Notes under the pieces: model-generated
The model's input: the letters and a program-made list of their open reading frames with translations, nothing else
The model's database searches: none
What the model was told of the DNA's origin: nothing
Assembly (NCBI GenBank): GCA_949130485.1
Contig: OX422204.1
Span: 2,328,876-2,392,875, forward strand
Origin: Agelas oroides
Lineage: Eukaryota; Porifera; Demospongiae; Agelasida; Agelasidae
Direction of reading: 5' to 3'
DNA length: 64,000 nt
Made by a program: the position numbers and the translations under genes
Shown here: piece after piece, positions 1 through 13,000 of the stretch
How the letters are laid out: every line of letters begins with the position of its first letter
Position numbering within the stretch: the first letter of the stretch is position 1

Positions 1-244
1 ATGATCATGAAAAACCGGATGGTGAAAAGACCAGGGAACGAGGCTCAATGATAGGTGATTGCAAGTTCATTTATTCATCTATTGTTGTGAAGCAGACCAT
101 GCCCAACCATGCCCATGTTTGAGAAAGGGTTGTAATCCTGCAGTGGAAATTGAAGGGGAGAAAGAAAGAAGGAAGAGCCTTTTTACTGTGAAGGGTCTGA
201 GCTATGCAAGGCTAACCCTCATTCCCAGGCTCCTCCCAGCTTTT

Positions 245-658
245 AGGCCATACCAATTTGATCTTTTGATTCACGAGTACGGCGACTCTATTTTTAGAAA
301 GAAGGATTTATAAACATAAATTATTTTATGACGTCACCAATTAATCACGTGAGATGCTAGGCACCGTATACAAGATGTCTGACACGTGTATCCCTTCAGA
401 GTTGTGGGTTGGTGGGGAAGTTAAACGAGGACAAACAACCGTGGTTCCTTCTACGGTAGTTTCTGCGAAGGCTACGGACACTTTGGGGTCTCAGAAGAGC
501 TCTGCGGTGAAACTGTGGAGAAAGTGACCATATCGAGCTCGAGCAGGGCAATATTTATAATGAGATTCATATTTACATTTATGAATATAATTCGACCTAC
601 CTACCCACTTTTTCTGTGAACCCTACTCGTGAATCAAAAGATCAAATTGGTATGGCCT
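245..658. mobile_element. Non-autonomous TIR element (MITE-like) upstream of ARB2A
   Basis: A 35-bp sequence at 245-279 (starting AGGCCATACCAATTTG) returns as its reverse complement at 624-658 with no mismatch that I can see. The ~414-bp interval has no coding sequence, so it looks like a miniature inverted-repeat transposable element. It carries the CRE and E-box at 329-351, so part of the putative ARB2A promoter may be element-derived. I could not define target-site duplications. The rest of 1-1084 holds no gene: a foldback end lies at about 36-50 and a partial foldback at 705-785. Confidence 0.6.
329..352. promoter_or_regulatory. CRE plus E-box upstream of ARB2A
   Basis: A full palindromic CRE (TGACGTCA, 329-336) is followed ten bases later by TAATCACGTGA with a CACGTG E-box (346-351). 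CREs bind CREB/ATF proteins and CACGTG binds USF/Myc/TFE-type bHLH factors in animals. The pair lies about 740 bp before the ARB2A ATG, within the TIR element. Use as a promoter is inferred; a similar CRE and E-box pair lies upstream of DAP near 32.8 kb. Confidence 0.4.
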
Positions 659-704
659 TATCACTGTGCGGTAAACACATCCAATGGCTGTTCACTCCCA
701 TATA

Positions 705-785
705 CTAGCCTCGTTCCCAGGCCTTCCCACTGTCCAGTTTATGATCACTTGCAGTATACAAAAACTGTGGGGAAAGGCCTGGTCC
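705..785. mobile_element. Partial foldback element (TAGCCTCGTTCCC family)
   Basis: TAGCCTCGTTCCCAGG at 707-722 opens a short hairpin whose right arm (GGGGAAAGGCCTGG, ~771-785) pairs with the left arm but lacks the outer TTCCCAGGC complement. It is a truncated member of the foldback family seen across the window. Confidence 0.45.
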
Positions 786-1084
786 ATTTTATCATGTGAA
801 TGACACCAGTGTCCACCTAGGTAGAGGGGTCCCCGATTGAAAGAACGAGCTTTAGACTTTTTCTGGTAGTTTCTGTCCCAAGCTCTGGAGTTTTGAACGT
901 TCGTGAAGTGAAAAACGTACCACTCCTTGTTCAAAACAAAGTACACATACACCATTCTCCCCAGAAATAAGGACATTGCTAAATCAGGACAATATGTTTG
1001 GTCCAAGGGCGGCTGCATTACAAGGGGTCTACTGTAGATAGGTCATGACCATCAACTTTTGAAATAGCTACCCCAGACGTCCCG

Positions 1085-4000
1085 ATGGAGTCACAGCCGG
1101 GGGAGCACTCACAGCAGACGGTTGTGATGGAGGAAGCCTCACAGGATAGTAGCCAAGAGTCTCAGGAAAAGATGCAGCAGTCACAGGAGGGAGCAAGCAG
1201 CCAAGAATCGCCAGCAGCAAGTGGGAAGACATCACCTGAAGCAGGTGACAGGGAATTGTCTCCTGATAAAGGAGGAGGAGAGGAGGAAGAAGAGGAGGAA
1301 GAGGAGTGGCCACCTAAGTTTCCTACCACTCTTGAAGGATTTGGCTATGCTTTCAACAAAGGTAGAGTATAGGTTATGGACTCATTCCCAGACTGATTTC
1401 TTTGTGCATAGGAATGAGACTAAGGCTATATCAAAGTGTCACATGATATTGTCTGCAGCCATAGAAAATATTTAACTTCACTCTGTTTTACAGATGGTCA
1501 GCTACGAAACATAGAGACAGGGGAGCCATTTTTGTTTGAGGTGAAGAAGGGGAAGAAAGCATACAACCAGGCTCACTATGAGGCACTTGGAGAGGTGAGT
1601 GTATTAGGTCTTTTATGGACACTGTATCATGACTAATAATATAGTGCAGGCCAACTACTATGTACATTTCTCAGGGCCTACAATATGAAAATTTTGCATC
1701 AGTAGACTGAGTAGAGTAGCAGAGCCTCTGTCTGGAACGTAGAATCATATAAGGGGGCATCTTCATACATGCAACTCTCTTCTTGTATGAAATTAATTGG
1801 TTGATTGTTAATTTTAGCAAGAGAAGTTCCATCAGCATGGCTGCTGTAATCTATGTATTAATACTTTGTGCTTCATGTATTCATTCTTGTTGCGAAAGAA
1901 AATTAATTGTCTAAAATTTTTTCAGGTCCTCACAGAGGTAGTTTATGGCCTGCTGGAAACTGAGGGGAAGCTCCAGCGAGTGTTTGTACCAGTAAGATCC
2001 TGTTCTTCTCTTCCCACTTGTGTGTTCTTATATAACAACCTTGTAGCCTCACTCGTTCTCACTTTTAGTGTTCGGTTAGTCTCATTTCACTCAGCGTTCT
2101 GTTGCTTGCTTTCTGCAAGCGTTGGAAAGCTAGGTGGGAGCCTGGGAATAAGGCTACCGACCTTGGACCTCTTTCACAGGCCATTGTCATTTCTGTCTGC
2201 TTGTCTGCCCCGCAGTATGACTTCAAACCCAAAGAGCCGCTTTCCTTCATCTTCATGAGTCACGGTGCCCTCACCAACCCAAACAAACTGATGATTCTTA
2301 TCCATGGCAGCGGTGTCGTCAGAGCTGGACAGTGGGCAAGAAGGTGGGCCTAATCTAGTCTCTCTCCATGGTAGGGAAGATGTGAAGTGGATGAAGTGGT
2401 TATTAAAGTGCATGTGGAGTATAAAGCATGCTGTGACCAGAAAATCTTGTTGAGTTTTTTTTGCATGACTAATCTGAAGTGTGTTACATACCAACTAAGT
2501 CCAGTCCAGTCCAGTCCATTCCGTGTAGAGATTGGGCTTTGTATTGAAAGTCGTTAGCAAGTGAGTAAGCAGCCTCATTCCGAGGTCAGTTTGGAATGGA
2601 AACTGATGGCCAGCCCACAAAATCCACACATGGACCTTACACCGTGACCATGATGTAAGCATGGTGCTTCCCATGTGACAAGTTCATTTACTAGGGCAAT
2701 ATTAAACAAAATACGAATAGCATTTCAGCACTAGATGTGACCCAACTAAAGGCATAAAAAGATACACTTCAGTAATGATACAAATGATTTGAAGGGTGAT
2801 ACAACTAACATTTCAGCACAAAGGGGGGGACACTATATAATCTAGTTGTGATGGAGCAGTTAACTGTATAAACAGTACAATAAAAATGTTGACAACTCAC
2901 TGCAAGCATGACTATATATGTATACTCCAGGAACCGTATCAGTATGTTGGTTCAGTATTGGTTCCGTAGTTCACTACTTTGTTCATTCGTATGGTAAGGG
3001 ACGTATGTTCATCAGCGTCAGCGTCACCTTGGAGGGGATCATCAATTTCACTGTCTGCCACAGACCAGGACATGTCTTGATACCGATGTGGGTTCTCCAA
3101 TCTGTCTGGAATTTCAGATGAAGTTGAAAGTTCTCTTCTTCTTTGTTGTGTGCCAGTACTTTGTGTTAGTGGCTGACCCTCGAGTGTTGTTCGCTTAATG
3201 CAGTACTTTTTGCAACAGGCTGATCCAAACAAGGAGTGGTAAACAACATAGCCAACCATGTATGTAAGTGGTAGAAACATAAGTGTATAGGTACAAATCC
3301 AAATTGCATGTTGAAAACCTCTGCGTATTCTAAGATGTGCATATAAATGTTGAATCAAGGTGTTGATGAGAACTAGCAGTACGATGACCAGGAAATCCAG
3401 ACAATTGAAAAATTTCTGCTTGTAGGGTTGGAAAATGGCAAATAGAACTAGCATGCCTATGTATGCAAATACCAGATATGAAAAGAACGAGAGTAAGTCG
3501 TCTATGAGGGATGTGTAGATGATGAAGATTACGATCCTGAACACAAAATACAGCCCTGCGAAACACCGTTCTTTTCCATTCTTGTAGCATCCCTGGAAGG
3601 TATCGATGAACATGTGAAGAGCGGGTGACTGTAGCAGTCTGTAGCGATTCAAACATCTCTGAAATCGTCTGAAAGGGTATAGCAGCAAAAGAATCGGAGG
3701 GATCGCACCAAAGGTCAACAGGACAAAGATTGCTAGCATCGCATAGGGTAGGTGTGCTCGTCCAAAAAATTGGATGCTCGGATCATACCTTAGTACTGTG
3801 TCAGTTATATTTCCTGAGTCATTGAAAACATGACTTGGTGTGAGAAGACTGAGGGAAACTCGGACAAATTTGGTGTAAGAAAGAAGGATGAAGGCTGCAA
3901 ATGCATCCATGATGGACGTTTTTGGCTGCCATGTTCTTCGAAAACGAACAAACAGTAAGCATAGAGGCTTCCACAGACACACAACTGGCCTAAAGTTGCG

Positions 4001-7000
4001 TGCATGTAACTCAATAATGATGAAAGCAAGCATTGACAAAACTAGAGGATAGAGTGCACTAATGTATTGAAGTGCAAGTATATGAAGAACTGAAATGGAT
4101 TGACTGAGACAAAAATCAGGCCCACTTATAGAAGAGAAGTCAAGACTCCAAATGCTGTATGGAAATATTACAATGCCAGACAATAATATGGCTAACCGTG
4201 ATCCTTTGAGCCACAAGTTCCATGATGTTGTAATAAACAATACCTCAAATGGAAGTGAAATGACCTGGCTGAAGAAAATGAAGGCATTTGTTGCTGCACT
4301 TGTTATGCTAATATGGAAGGTGAACACGATCAGAAAGAAGATGGTTAGTGGAACTAGCTCCATTGCAAAATACCTAAGCCAGTTTGTGTATGATTCTTTG
4401 CACTTTACACACTTAAAGCTCGGAGAGTAAACAGCAACACCATAATCCACTTGGCATTTCGAACACAGCCTCCCTCTACGACTCATGTTGCCACAGAATG
4501 AATCGTTTAGCTCATTGATACTCCCCGGAAGTTTTATATATTTCATTGATTCCTGATATCCTGCTGAGAAGGGACAGTAGGTTGCAATTGGAAATCCATC
4601 ACTTTCGTTAAAAGAAATGCAGCCACCAATTATGAGATACGATCTGAACTGCTCAGACTTGCAATGGACAAGCCCTCGAAACCCCCCTCCACAATTACAC
4701 CTCTTTTCTGTTCTATTATACACGAGTCCTGGTGGACACTGCTGGATGTTTATCTTCAGTTCCAAAGACACAGCAATGGTATCAAATGTTTCAAGTGATA
4801 TATTGGCTTGTGTATTAGGAGGCCCATCAACAGTCAGAGAATCATCAGATAAATAGAGTAAATCGAGATTGACTGACGTTGAAGGTTCTAGTAGGGACAC
4901 CGTGAAGACAGTTTGGTTTGTTACATCATGCTTGAGTTCGTCTAGTGCTTGAATATGAAGTGCTTCGGATTTACCTGGGAACAAACTGTGCTTTTTAGAT
5001 TTATTAAAAGAAAACCTGACAGGAGACGTAAGGATTTCATCGGCACAGGTGGAGTTAGGTTTCAGATCTTTGAATTCCCACCCATTCCAACCGCAAAATG
5101 TTTGATTTATATCATATTTAATGAAAGAGGTAGAATTTCGAGGCCAGGTACATGGCAGCAGTGAACTTGTGTGTATCGAGTTCCTTCGTCGGTTGAATGC
5201 AGTGTTGTTTGAGAAGATAAACTTTGAAGTCCAGTTCTGGGGAGGGCAGTAAGGGTCAAAGTAGCGAATGAAGCATGTGTGTGAGTAAGCTATTGAACGC
5301 TGTTCTGTTTGAATGGTATATATTGCACCTCCCTTTTCACTTGCAACATTACTGTGGAATGTAAGTTGTGTTCCTTCATGCACAACAATCCAAGAATTAC
5401 CAAGTATAGCCATGGCACCACCTATGCGGCCCTGGTTCTCAATGAAGCTAATGTTGGCGTTCCTTGCAAACTCGATGCTAGCAGCCTGAGCAACAAGTGC
5501 TGAACCTTTGTTGCCATAGTAGAGTATAGACCCTGAGAAGTAAGTCGGAATTCCTTCCACATACACTGTGGCAAATGTTCTCCCAATTGGTGTATTCCCG
5601 TTCAGGTATGTGTACACACCACCATTTTCACAGAACCTGCAGTTCATAAACCTTGGTGTAGCACAGTAGCCATTTGTAGTCATGTTCGGGAATGACAGCC
5701 AGTGGAAAATGTTGACAGCAGCACCCACCCTACCGACATTACTTTCAAAGTTGCAACCATTGAATTCAGCGACATTTGTGAGTGCTAGTTTGGAGTCTAC
5801 ACTTGTTGAGAGGAAAGCAATGCCTCCCCCCTGGTACGCTTCATTTTGTGTGAAGTTACAAAATTCAAAGACAATGTTGTTGCTGTTGGTTCTAGCCTCT
5901 GGAGAGAGAAGGAAGAAGAGTGCTGCTCCACCACCTGTGGAAAAAGTGCTAGGAGGATAAACTTGTTTATAGCATATGTTCAACACAAAAGTCGTGGATG
6001 CTAGTTTTACTGTGTTGTTTTGGCTTCCATCCTCAATGCTGACTTGTGCACCAGCTCCAATCTCAGCTCGATTGCTGTGAAAGCGGCAGTTAGTCAAAGA
6101 GATGTAGTTATCTTTGGCACACCCCTTGAAGAAGATGGCCAATCCTCCACCTCTCCCGAATGAAAACTGATTCTCACAGCTTGGACGGGAAAAGTGATGT
6201 GCTATGTCAAACTCGCCCGTGGATGCTTCATTTCCATCAAACTGACAACCAGTGATATTGTAGGTTGCATTTGAGATGTAGGTATTTGAAAGTTCAGACT
6301 CACAGTTAATAGGTGGGATAATACATGGTGTAAATTCCACATAAATCCCTCCTCCACCCGGTAAATTGCCAGTGCCATTTGCAGTGTTGTTGACAATCAT
6401 AGAATCCGTGATCTTGACATCACCAATCGCGTTTAAAAAAGCAACTCCTGTCCCATTTGAGCTGTGAACGATAATCTTTGTCAACGTGATGTCCTCACTA
6501 ACTAGAAAAAGAAGAGCAACCTGAAAGTGGAGGTAGGGGAGAGATGAGCTTGTAAAGTTCCTGCTTGTGCTCAAGTGTCTGGCTCCGCAGCCTACAAAGG
6601 AGAGGTTTTCCATCAAAATGTTGGTTGATCTGTTGAATGCAATTCCAGCTAGTGGGTGACATTCAATCACTGCTTCGTTACCATGTCCCAGGATTGATAG
6701 ACTGCTTTTGCCTTGAAATACGATACTTTCTGTCAAGTTGTACTTGCCTGGTTCAATCATGATTTTCACAAAGCCACTGAGAGTTTCAGCACCTTGAAGT
6801 GCAAGGTCGAGACTTGCACAGGGCCACTCAGGACCGACTTCACTCCAGCAACTGTTGTTCAAAGTCCCATTGTGACTGACAAAAATGGTGCGGTTGTACT
6901 CATAGCTTGTACCCTTTTCCACCGCTTGCAATGCTACTAACAGCAAAAGTTGGAGACACACAGGCAGATACATCCTTACAAATCTGAGTAGCTCACCAGT

Positions 7001-10000
7001 TACACAGACTTCCAATGTTAACTGTTTTACCTATAATTGTGTATGCTATTTAGATAAACAGCTATCGTCCCCATGTAGTCTTAAGCACAAGAATGTAAAC
7101 GCTAAAGAAAGGGTATTGTTATTATTTTCAATACCATATCACTGTAGTATTTTTCTCCACTAGTATCTTTTGGTAATGGCAGGAGGGGGTTGAGGTAACA
7201 ATGCATGACTTCTTTGCAAGGCAATGTCCACTAACCTAGTTTTCTCAGTCCTCATGCAGCATTAGCATTAGGTGCTGTAAACAATGAATGCTGCTTGTGG
7301 CCTGGGAACGAGGCTAGTGTTTCACCACATTTGCTATTTTCAGGGCTTCTGTGGTGTATAACCACAACACACTCTAGTATATATAGCAGTGTGCTACTGT
7401 GAGAGATATACACACAATTTTGTGAGAACTGTTGATGCCAAGAGAAAGAGAAATGAATTCAATAACCCAAACCACATACCTTCTGAACACTCATCTGTCT
7501 CAACACTAGCCACACATCTCGTTCCCAGGCTCTCATGCATTGGAGTGAGGCTAGCCACATGTCTCGTTCCAAGACTCTCATGCATTGGAATGAGGTTAGC
7601 CACATGCCTCGTTCCAAGGCTCTCATGCATTGGAATGAGACTAACCACATTCTGGCACTACTGCAATCATACAGACTAGGTCAGATGTTGTGAAGGTGAC
7701 TTGTGATGAACAGTGGTTTTGTGACTCTCCTAATAGTAACATACTTGGCATGGAACACAAATAACATTTCAGCACTAGATGAGACCTTGTCACAGATAAC
7801 TAATGATTTGAGGGGTGATACAAATACACAAAGGGGGGACTCTATATAATCTAATTGTGATCATATACATAATGGAATAGTTAACTGTATAAACAGTACA
7901 GTCTCTACAATAAAAAAATGTTGATAACTCACTGCAAGCATGACTATATAGGTATACTCCAGGAACCGTATCAGTGCATTGGTTCAGTATTGGTTCCGTA
8001 GTTCACTACTTGGTTCGTTTGAATGGTAAGGGACGTACGTTCATCAACATCAGTGCCACTTTGCAAGGGATCATCAATCTCGGTGTCTTTCACAGACCAG
8101 GACATGTCTCGATACTGATGTGGGTTCTCCAATCTGTCCGGAATTTCAGATGAGGTTGAAACTTCTTTTCTTCTTCGTTGTGTTCCAGTACTTTGTGTTA
8201 GTGGCTGACCCTCAGGTGTTGTACATTTAAACTTACTGATGCAGTACTTTTTGCAACAGGCCGATCCAAACAAGGAGCGGTAAACAACATAGCCAATCAT
8301 GTACGTAAGTGGTAGGAACGTAAGTATATAAGTGGCAACCATACTGAAATGTGGGAAACTTCTGTGTGATATAAGACGCATGTATGCATAGAGCGTCAAA
8401 GAATTGATTAGAAGCAACAACACTATCATTGACACGTCCAGACAGTTGAAGAATTTCTGCTTGTAGGGTTGGAATATGACAAACAGAACTAGCATGCCTA
8501 TATATGCAAATACCAGGTACGTAAAGAATAAGGGCAAGTCATTTTTGGCAGATGTGTAGATGGTGAAGATTACTATCCTGAACACAAAATACAGCCCTGC
8601 GAAACACCGTTCTTTTCCAATCTTGTAGCATCCCTGGAAGGTATCGATGAACATGTGAAGAGCGGGTGACTGTAGCAGTCTGTAGCGATTCAAACATCTC
8701 TGAAATCGTCTGAAAGGGTAGAGCAGCAAAAGAATTGGAGGAATTGCACCAAAGGTCAACAGGACAAAAGTTGCTAGGATGGCATAGGGTAGGTGTGCTC
8801 GTCCAAAGTAGTGGATGCTTGGATCATACCTTAGTACTGTGTCAGTTACATTTCCTGAGTCATTGAAAACATGACTTGGTGTCAGAAGACTGAGAGAAAC
8901 TCGGACAAATTTGGTGTAAGAAAGAAGGATGAAGACTGCAAATGCATCCATGGTGGATGTCTTTGGTTGCCATGTTCTTCGAAAGCGAACAAACAGTAAG
9001 CATAGAGGCCTCCACAGACACACAACTGGCCTAAAGTTGCGTGCATGTAACTCAATAATGATGAAAGCAAGCATCGACAAAACTAGAGGATAGACTGCAC
9101 TAATGTACTGAAGTGCAAGAATATGAGCAACTGAAATGGATCGACTGAGACAAAAATCAGGCCCACTTATAGAAGAAAAGTCAAGACTCCAAATGCTGTA
9201 TGGAAATATTACAATGCCAGACAATAATATGGCTAACCGTGATCCTTTGAGCAACATATTCAGTGACGTTGTAATAAGCAGTACCTCAAATGGAAGGGAA
9301 ATGATCTGGCTAAAGAAAATGAAGGCATTTGTTGCAGCACTTGTTATGCTAATGTGGAAGATGAACACGATAAGAAAGAAGATGGTTAGTGGAACTAACT
9401 CCATTGCAAAGTACCTAAGCCAGTTTGTGTATGATTCTTTGCACTTTACACACTTAAAGCTTGGAGAGTAAACGGCAACACCATAACCTGCTTTGCATTT
9501 CGAACACAGCCTCCCTCTGCGACTCAAATTGCCACAGAATGAATCGTTTAGCTCCTTTGGAAGTTTTATGAATTCCATTGATTCCTGATATCCTGCTGAG
9601 AAGGGACAATGGGCTGCAATTGGAAATCCATCACTTTCGTTATAAGAAATACAGCCACCAATCTCGAGATACGATCTGAACTTTTCAGATTTACAACGGA
9701 CAAGCCCTCGAAACCCCTTACCACACTCGCACCTCTTTTCTGTTTCATTATACACGAATCCTGGGGGACATTGCTGGATGTTTATCTTCAGTTCCAAAGA
9801 TACTGCAATGGCACCGAATGTTTCAAGTGATATATTGGCTTGTGTATTAGGAGGCCCGTCAACAGTCAGAGAGTCATCAGATACATAGAGCAAATCAAGA
9901 TCGACTGATGTTGAAGGTTTTAGTAGAGACACTGTGAAGATGGTTTGGTTTGTTACATTATGCTCAAGTTCATCTAGTGCTTGAATATGAAGTGCTTCGG

Positions 10001-13000
10001 ATTTACCTGGGAACAAACTATGAGATCGGCCATTTGTAGTCAACTTGACAGGTGATGTAAGTATTTCATCTGCACAGGTGGAGTTGGGTTCCAGATCTTT
10101 GAATTCCCACCCATTCCAACTGCAAAATGTTTGATTTATATCATATTCGATGGGAGAGGTAGAATTTCGAGGCCAGGTACATGGCAGCAGTGAACTCAGG
10201 TGTATCGAGTTGTTTCGTCGATTGAATGCAGTGTTATTGGAGAAGATAAACTTTGAAGTCCAGTTCTGGGGAGGGCAGTAAGGGTCAAAGTAGCGAATGA
10301 AGCATGTGTGTGAGTAAGCTGTTGAATGCTGTTCTGTTTGAATGACAAATATTGCACCTCCCTTTTCACTTGCAACGTTACTGTGGAATGTAAGCTGCGT
10401 TCCTTCATGCACAACAATCCAAGAATTACCGAGTATAGCCATGGCACCACCAATGCGGCCATGGTTCTCAATGAAGCTAACGTTGGCGTTCCTTGCAAAC
10501 TCGATGCTAGCAGCCTGAGCAACAAGTGCTGAACCTTTGTTGCCATAGTAGAGTATAGACCCTGAGAAGTAAGTCGGAATTCCTTCCACATACACTGTGG
10601 CAAATGTTCCCCCAGTTACTTTTCTTGGTGTATTCCTGTTCAGGTATGTGTACAAACCTCCATTTTCACAGAACCTGCAGTTCATAAACCTTGGTGTAGC
10701 ACAGTAACCATTTGTGGTCATGTTTGAGAATGAGAGCCAGTGGAAAATGTTGACAGCAGCACCCACCCTACCGAAATTTCTTTCAAAGTTGCAACCATTG
10801 AATTCAGCGACATTTGTGAGTGCTAGTTTGGAATCTACACTTGTTGAGAGGAAAGCAATGCCTCCCCCCTGGTAAGCTTCATTTTGTGTGAAGTTACAAA
10901 ATTCGAAGACAATATTGTTGCTGTTGGTTTCAGTTCCTGGATAGAGAAAGAAGAAGAGTGCTGCTCCACCACCGGTAGAAAAGGTGCTAGGAGGAACAAC
11001 TTGTTTATAGCATAGATTTGACACAAATGTCATGGATGCTAGTTTTACTGTGTTGTTTTGGCTTCCATCTTCAATGCTGACTTGTACACCAGCCCCACTC
11101 TTAGCCCGATTGCCATGAAAGCTACAGTTAGTCAAAGAGATGTAGTTATCTTTGGCGCACCACCCCTTGAAGAAAATAGCCAACCCTCCACCTCTCCCGA
11201 ATGAAAACTGTTTCTCACAGCCTGGACGGGAAAAGTGATGTGCTATGTCAAACTCGCCCGTGGATGCTTCATTTCCATCAAACTGACAACCAGTGATATT
11301 GTAGGTTGCATTTGAGATGTAGGTATTTGAAAGTTCAGACTCACAGTTAATAGGTGGGATAATACATGGTGTAAATTCCACATAAATCCCTCCTCCACCC
11401 GGTAAATTGCCAGTGCCATTTGCAGTGTTGTTGACAATCATAGAATCCGTGATCTTGACATCACCAATCGCGTTTAAAAAAGCAACTCCTGTCCCATTTG
11501 AGCTGTGAACGTTAATCTTTGTCAACGTGATGTCCTCACTAACTAGAAAAAGAAGAGCAACCTGAAAGTGGAGGTAGGGGAGAGATGAGCTTGTAAAGTT
11601 CCTGCTTGTACTCAAGTGTCTGGCTCCGCAGCCTACAAAGGAGAGGTTTTCCATCAAAATGTTGGTTGATCTGTTGAAAGCAATTCCAGCTAGTGGGTGA
11701 CATTCAATCACTGCTTCATTGCCATGTCCCAGGATTGATAGACTGCTTTTGCCTTGAAATATGATGCTTTCTGTCAAGTTGTACTGACCTGGTTCAATCA
11801 CAATTTGCACAAAGCCACTGAAAGTTTCAGCACCTTGGAGTGCAAGGTCAAGACTTGCACAGGGCCACTCGGGACTGACTTCACTCCAGCAACTGTTGTT
11901 CAAAGTCCCATTGTGACTGACTAAAATGGTGCGGTTGTACTCATAGCCTGTACCCTTTTCCACTGCTTGCAATGCTACTAGCAGCAAAATTTGGAGACAC
12001 ACAGGCAGAAACATCCTTCAAAATTGATCACAGCAAATATCAATAGCTCTATCCAAACACACAATGCCTGTTTGTTAGCCACTATTTAGGTCAACAATTT
12101 CTGCCCCCATGGAGTCATAACCACAAAAATGTATATACAAAGAGTTTTTTTTTATCCATTTCACCTAATGTGGTATTTTTTGATGGTTGTTGACTACATA
12201 CAAGATAGGTCATGCATGGCAAAAGGGAATTGACAAATCACAGTAGTTTATGTAATAGCCTTGTTCCCCAGGCTCTTGTGCATGGGCCTGTCAACATGGC
12301 TATTTATGGAATCATCTATATACATGAGGTAATGATGCATGAGAATGTAGTCTACTAGCCTGGTTCTCAGGTCTCATGCAGCGTTTATTGCATCATTTCA
12401 TTTCATTGCTTACAGTGCAAAATAAATATACCCTATGAATGCTGCTTCAGGCCAGGGAATGAGGCTAGCAACATTTGCTGTTAACAGGGCTTCTGTATAG
12501 AAGTACCTTATGTTACTTTTAATTGCGCATACTTAATTTAGCAAGTAACATTAAGGTATCTTCCATAACCACAGCACACTCTAATATAGCAAGTGTGCTA
12601 CTGTGAGAGATATAGACACAATTTTGTGAGAGCTGTTGATGCCAATAGAAGAGAAATGACCCAAACCACATACCTTCTGAACACTGATGTGACTCAAGGC
12701 TAGCCACATGTCTCGTTCCAAGGCTCTCATGGATTGGAATGAGGCTAGCCACATGTCTCGTTCCAAGGCTCTCATGCATTGGAATGAGGCTAGCCACATG
12801 TCTCGTTCCAAGGCTCTCATGGATTGGAATGATGCTAGCCACATGTCTCGTTCCCAGGCTCTCATGCATTGGAATGAGGCTAGCCACATGTCTCATTCCC
12901 AGGCTCTCATGCATTGGAATGAGGCTAGCCAACATGTCTCGTTTCAAGGCTCTCATGCATTGGAATGAGACTAGCCACATTCTGGCAATCATACAGACTA

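Noticed and set aside
1866-2258. 130-codon ORF spanning ARB2A exon 3 and intron
   Set aside because: Only 1926-1991 is coding; the rest reads through the intron beyond a good GTAAGA donor.
6974-7015. N-terminal extension [14 protein letters not shown] of copy 1
   Set aside because: It starts at TTG, not ATG, and the other three copies begin at the homologous MYLPVC/MFLPVC.
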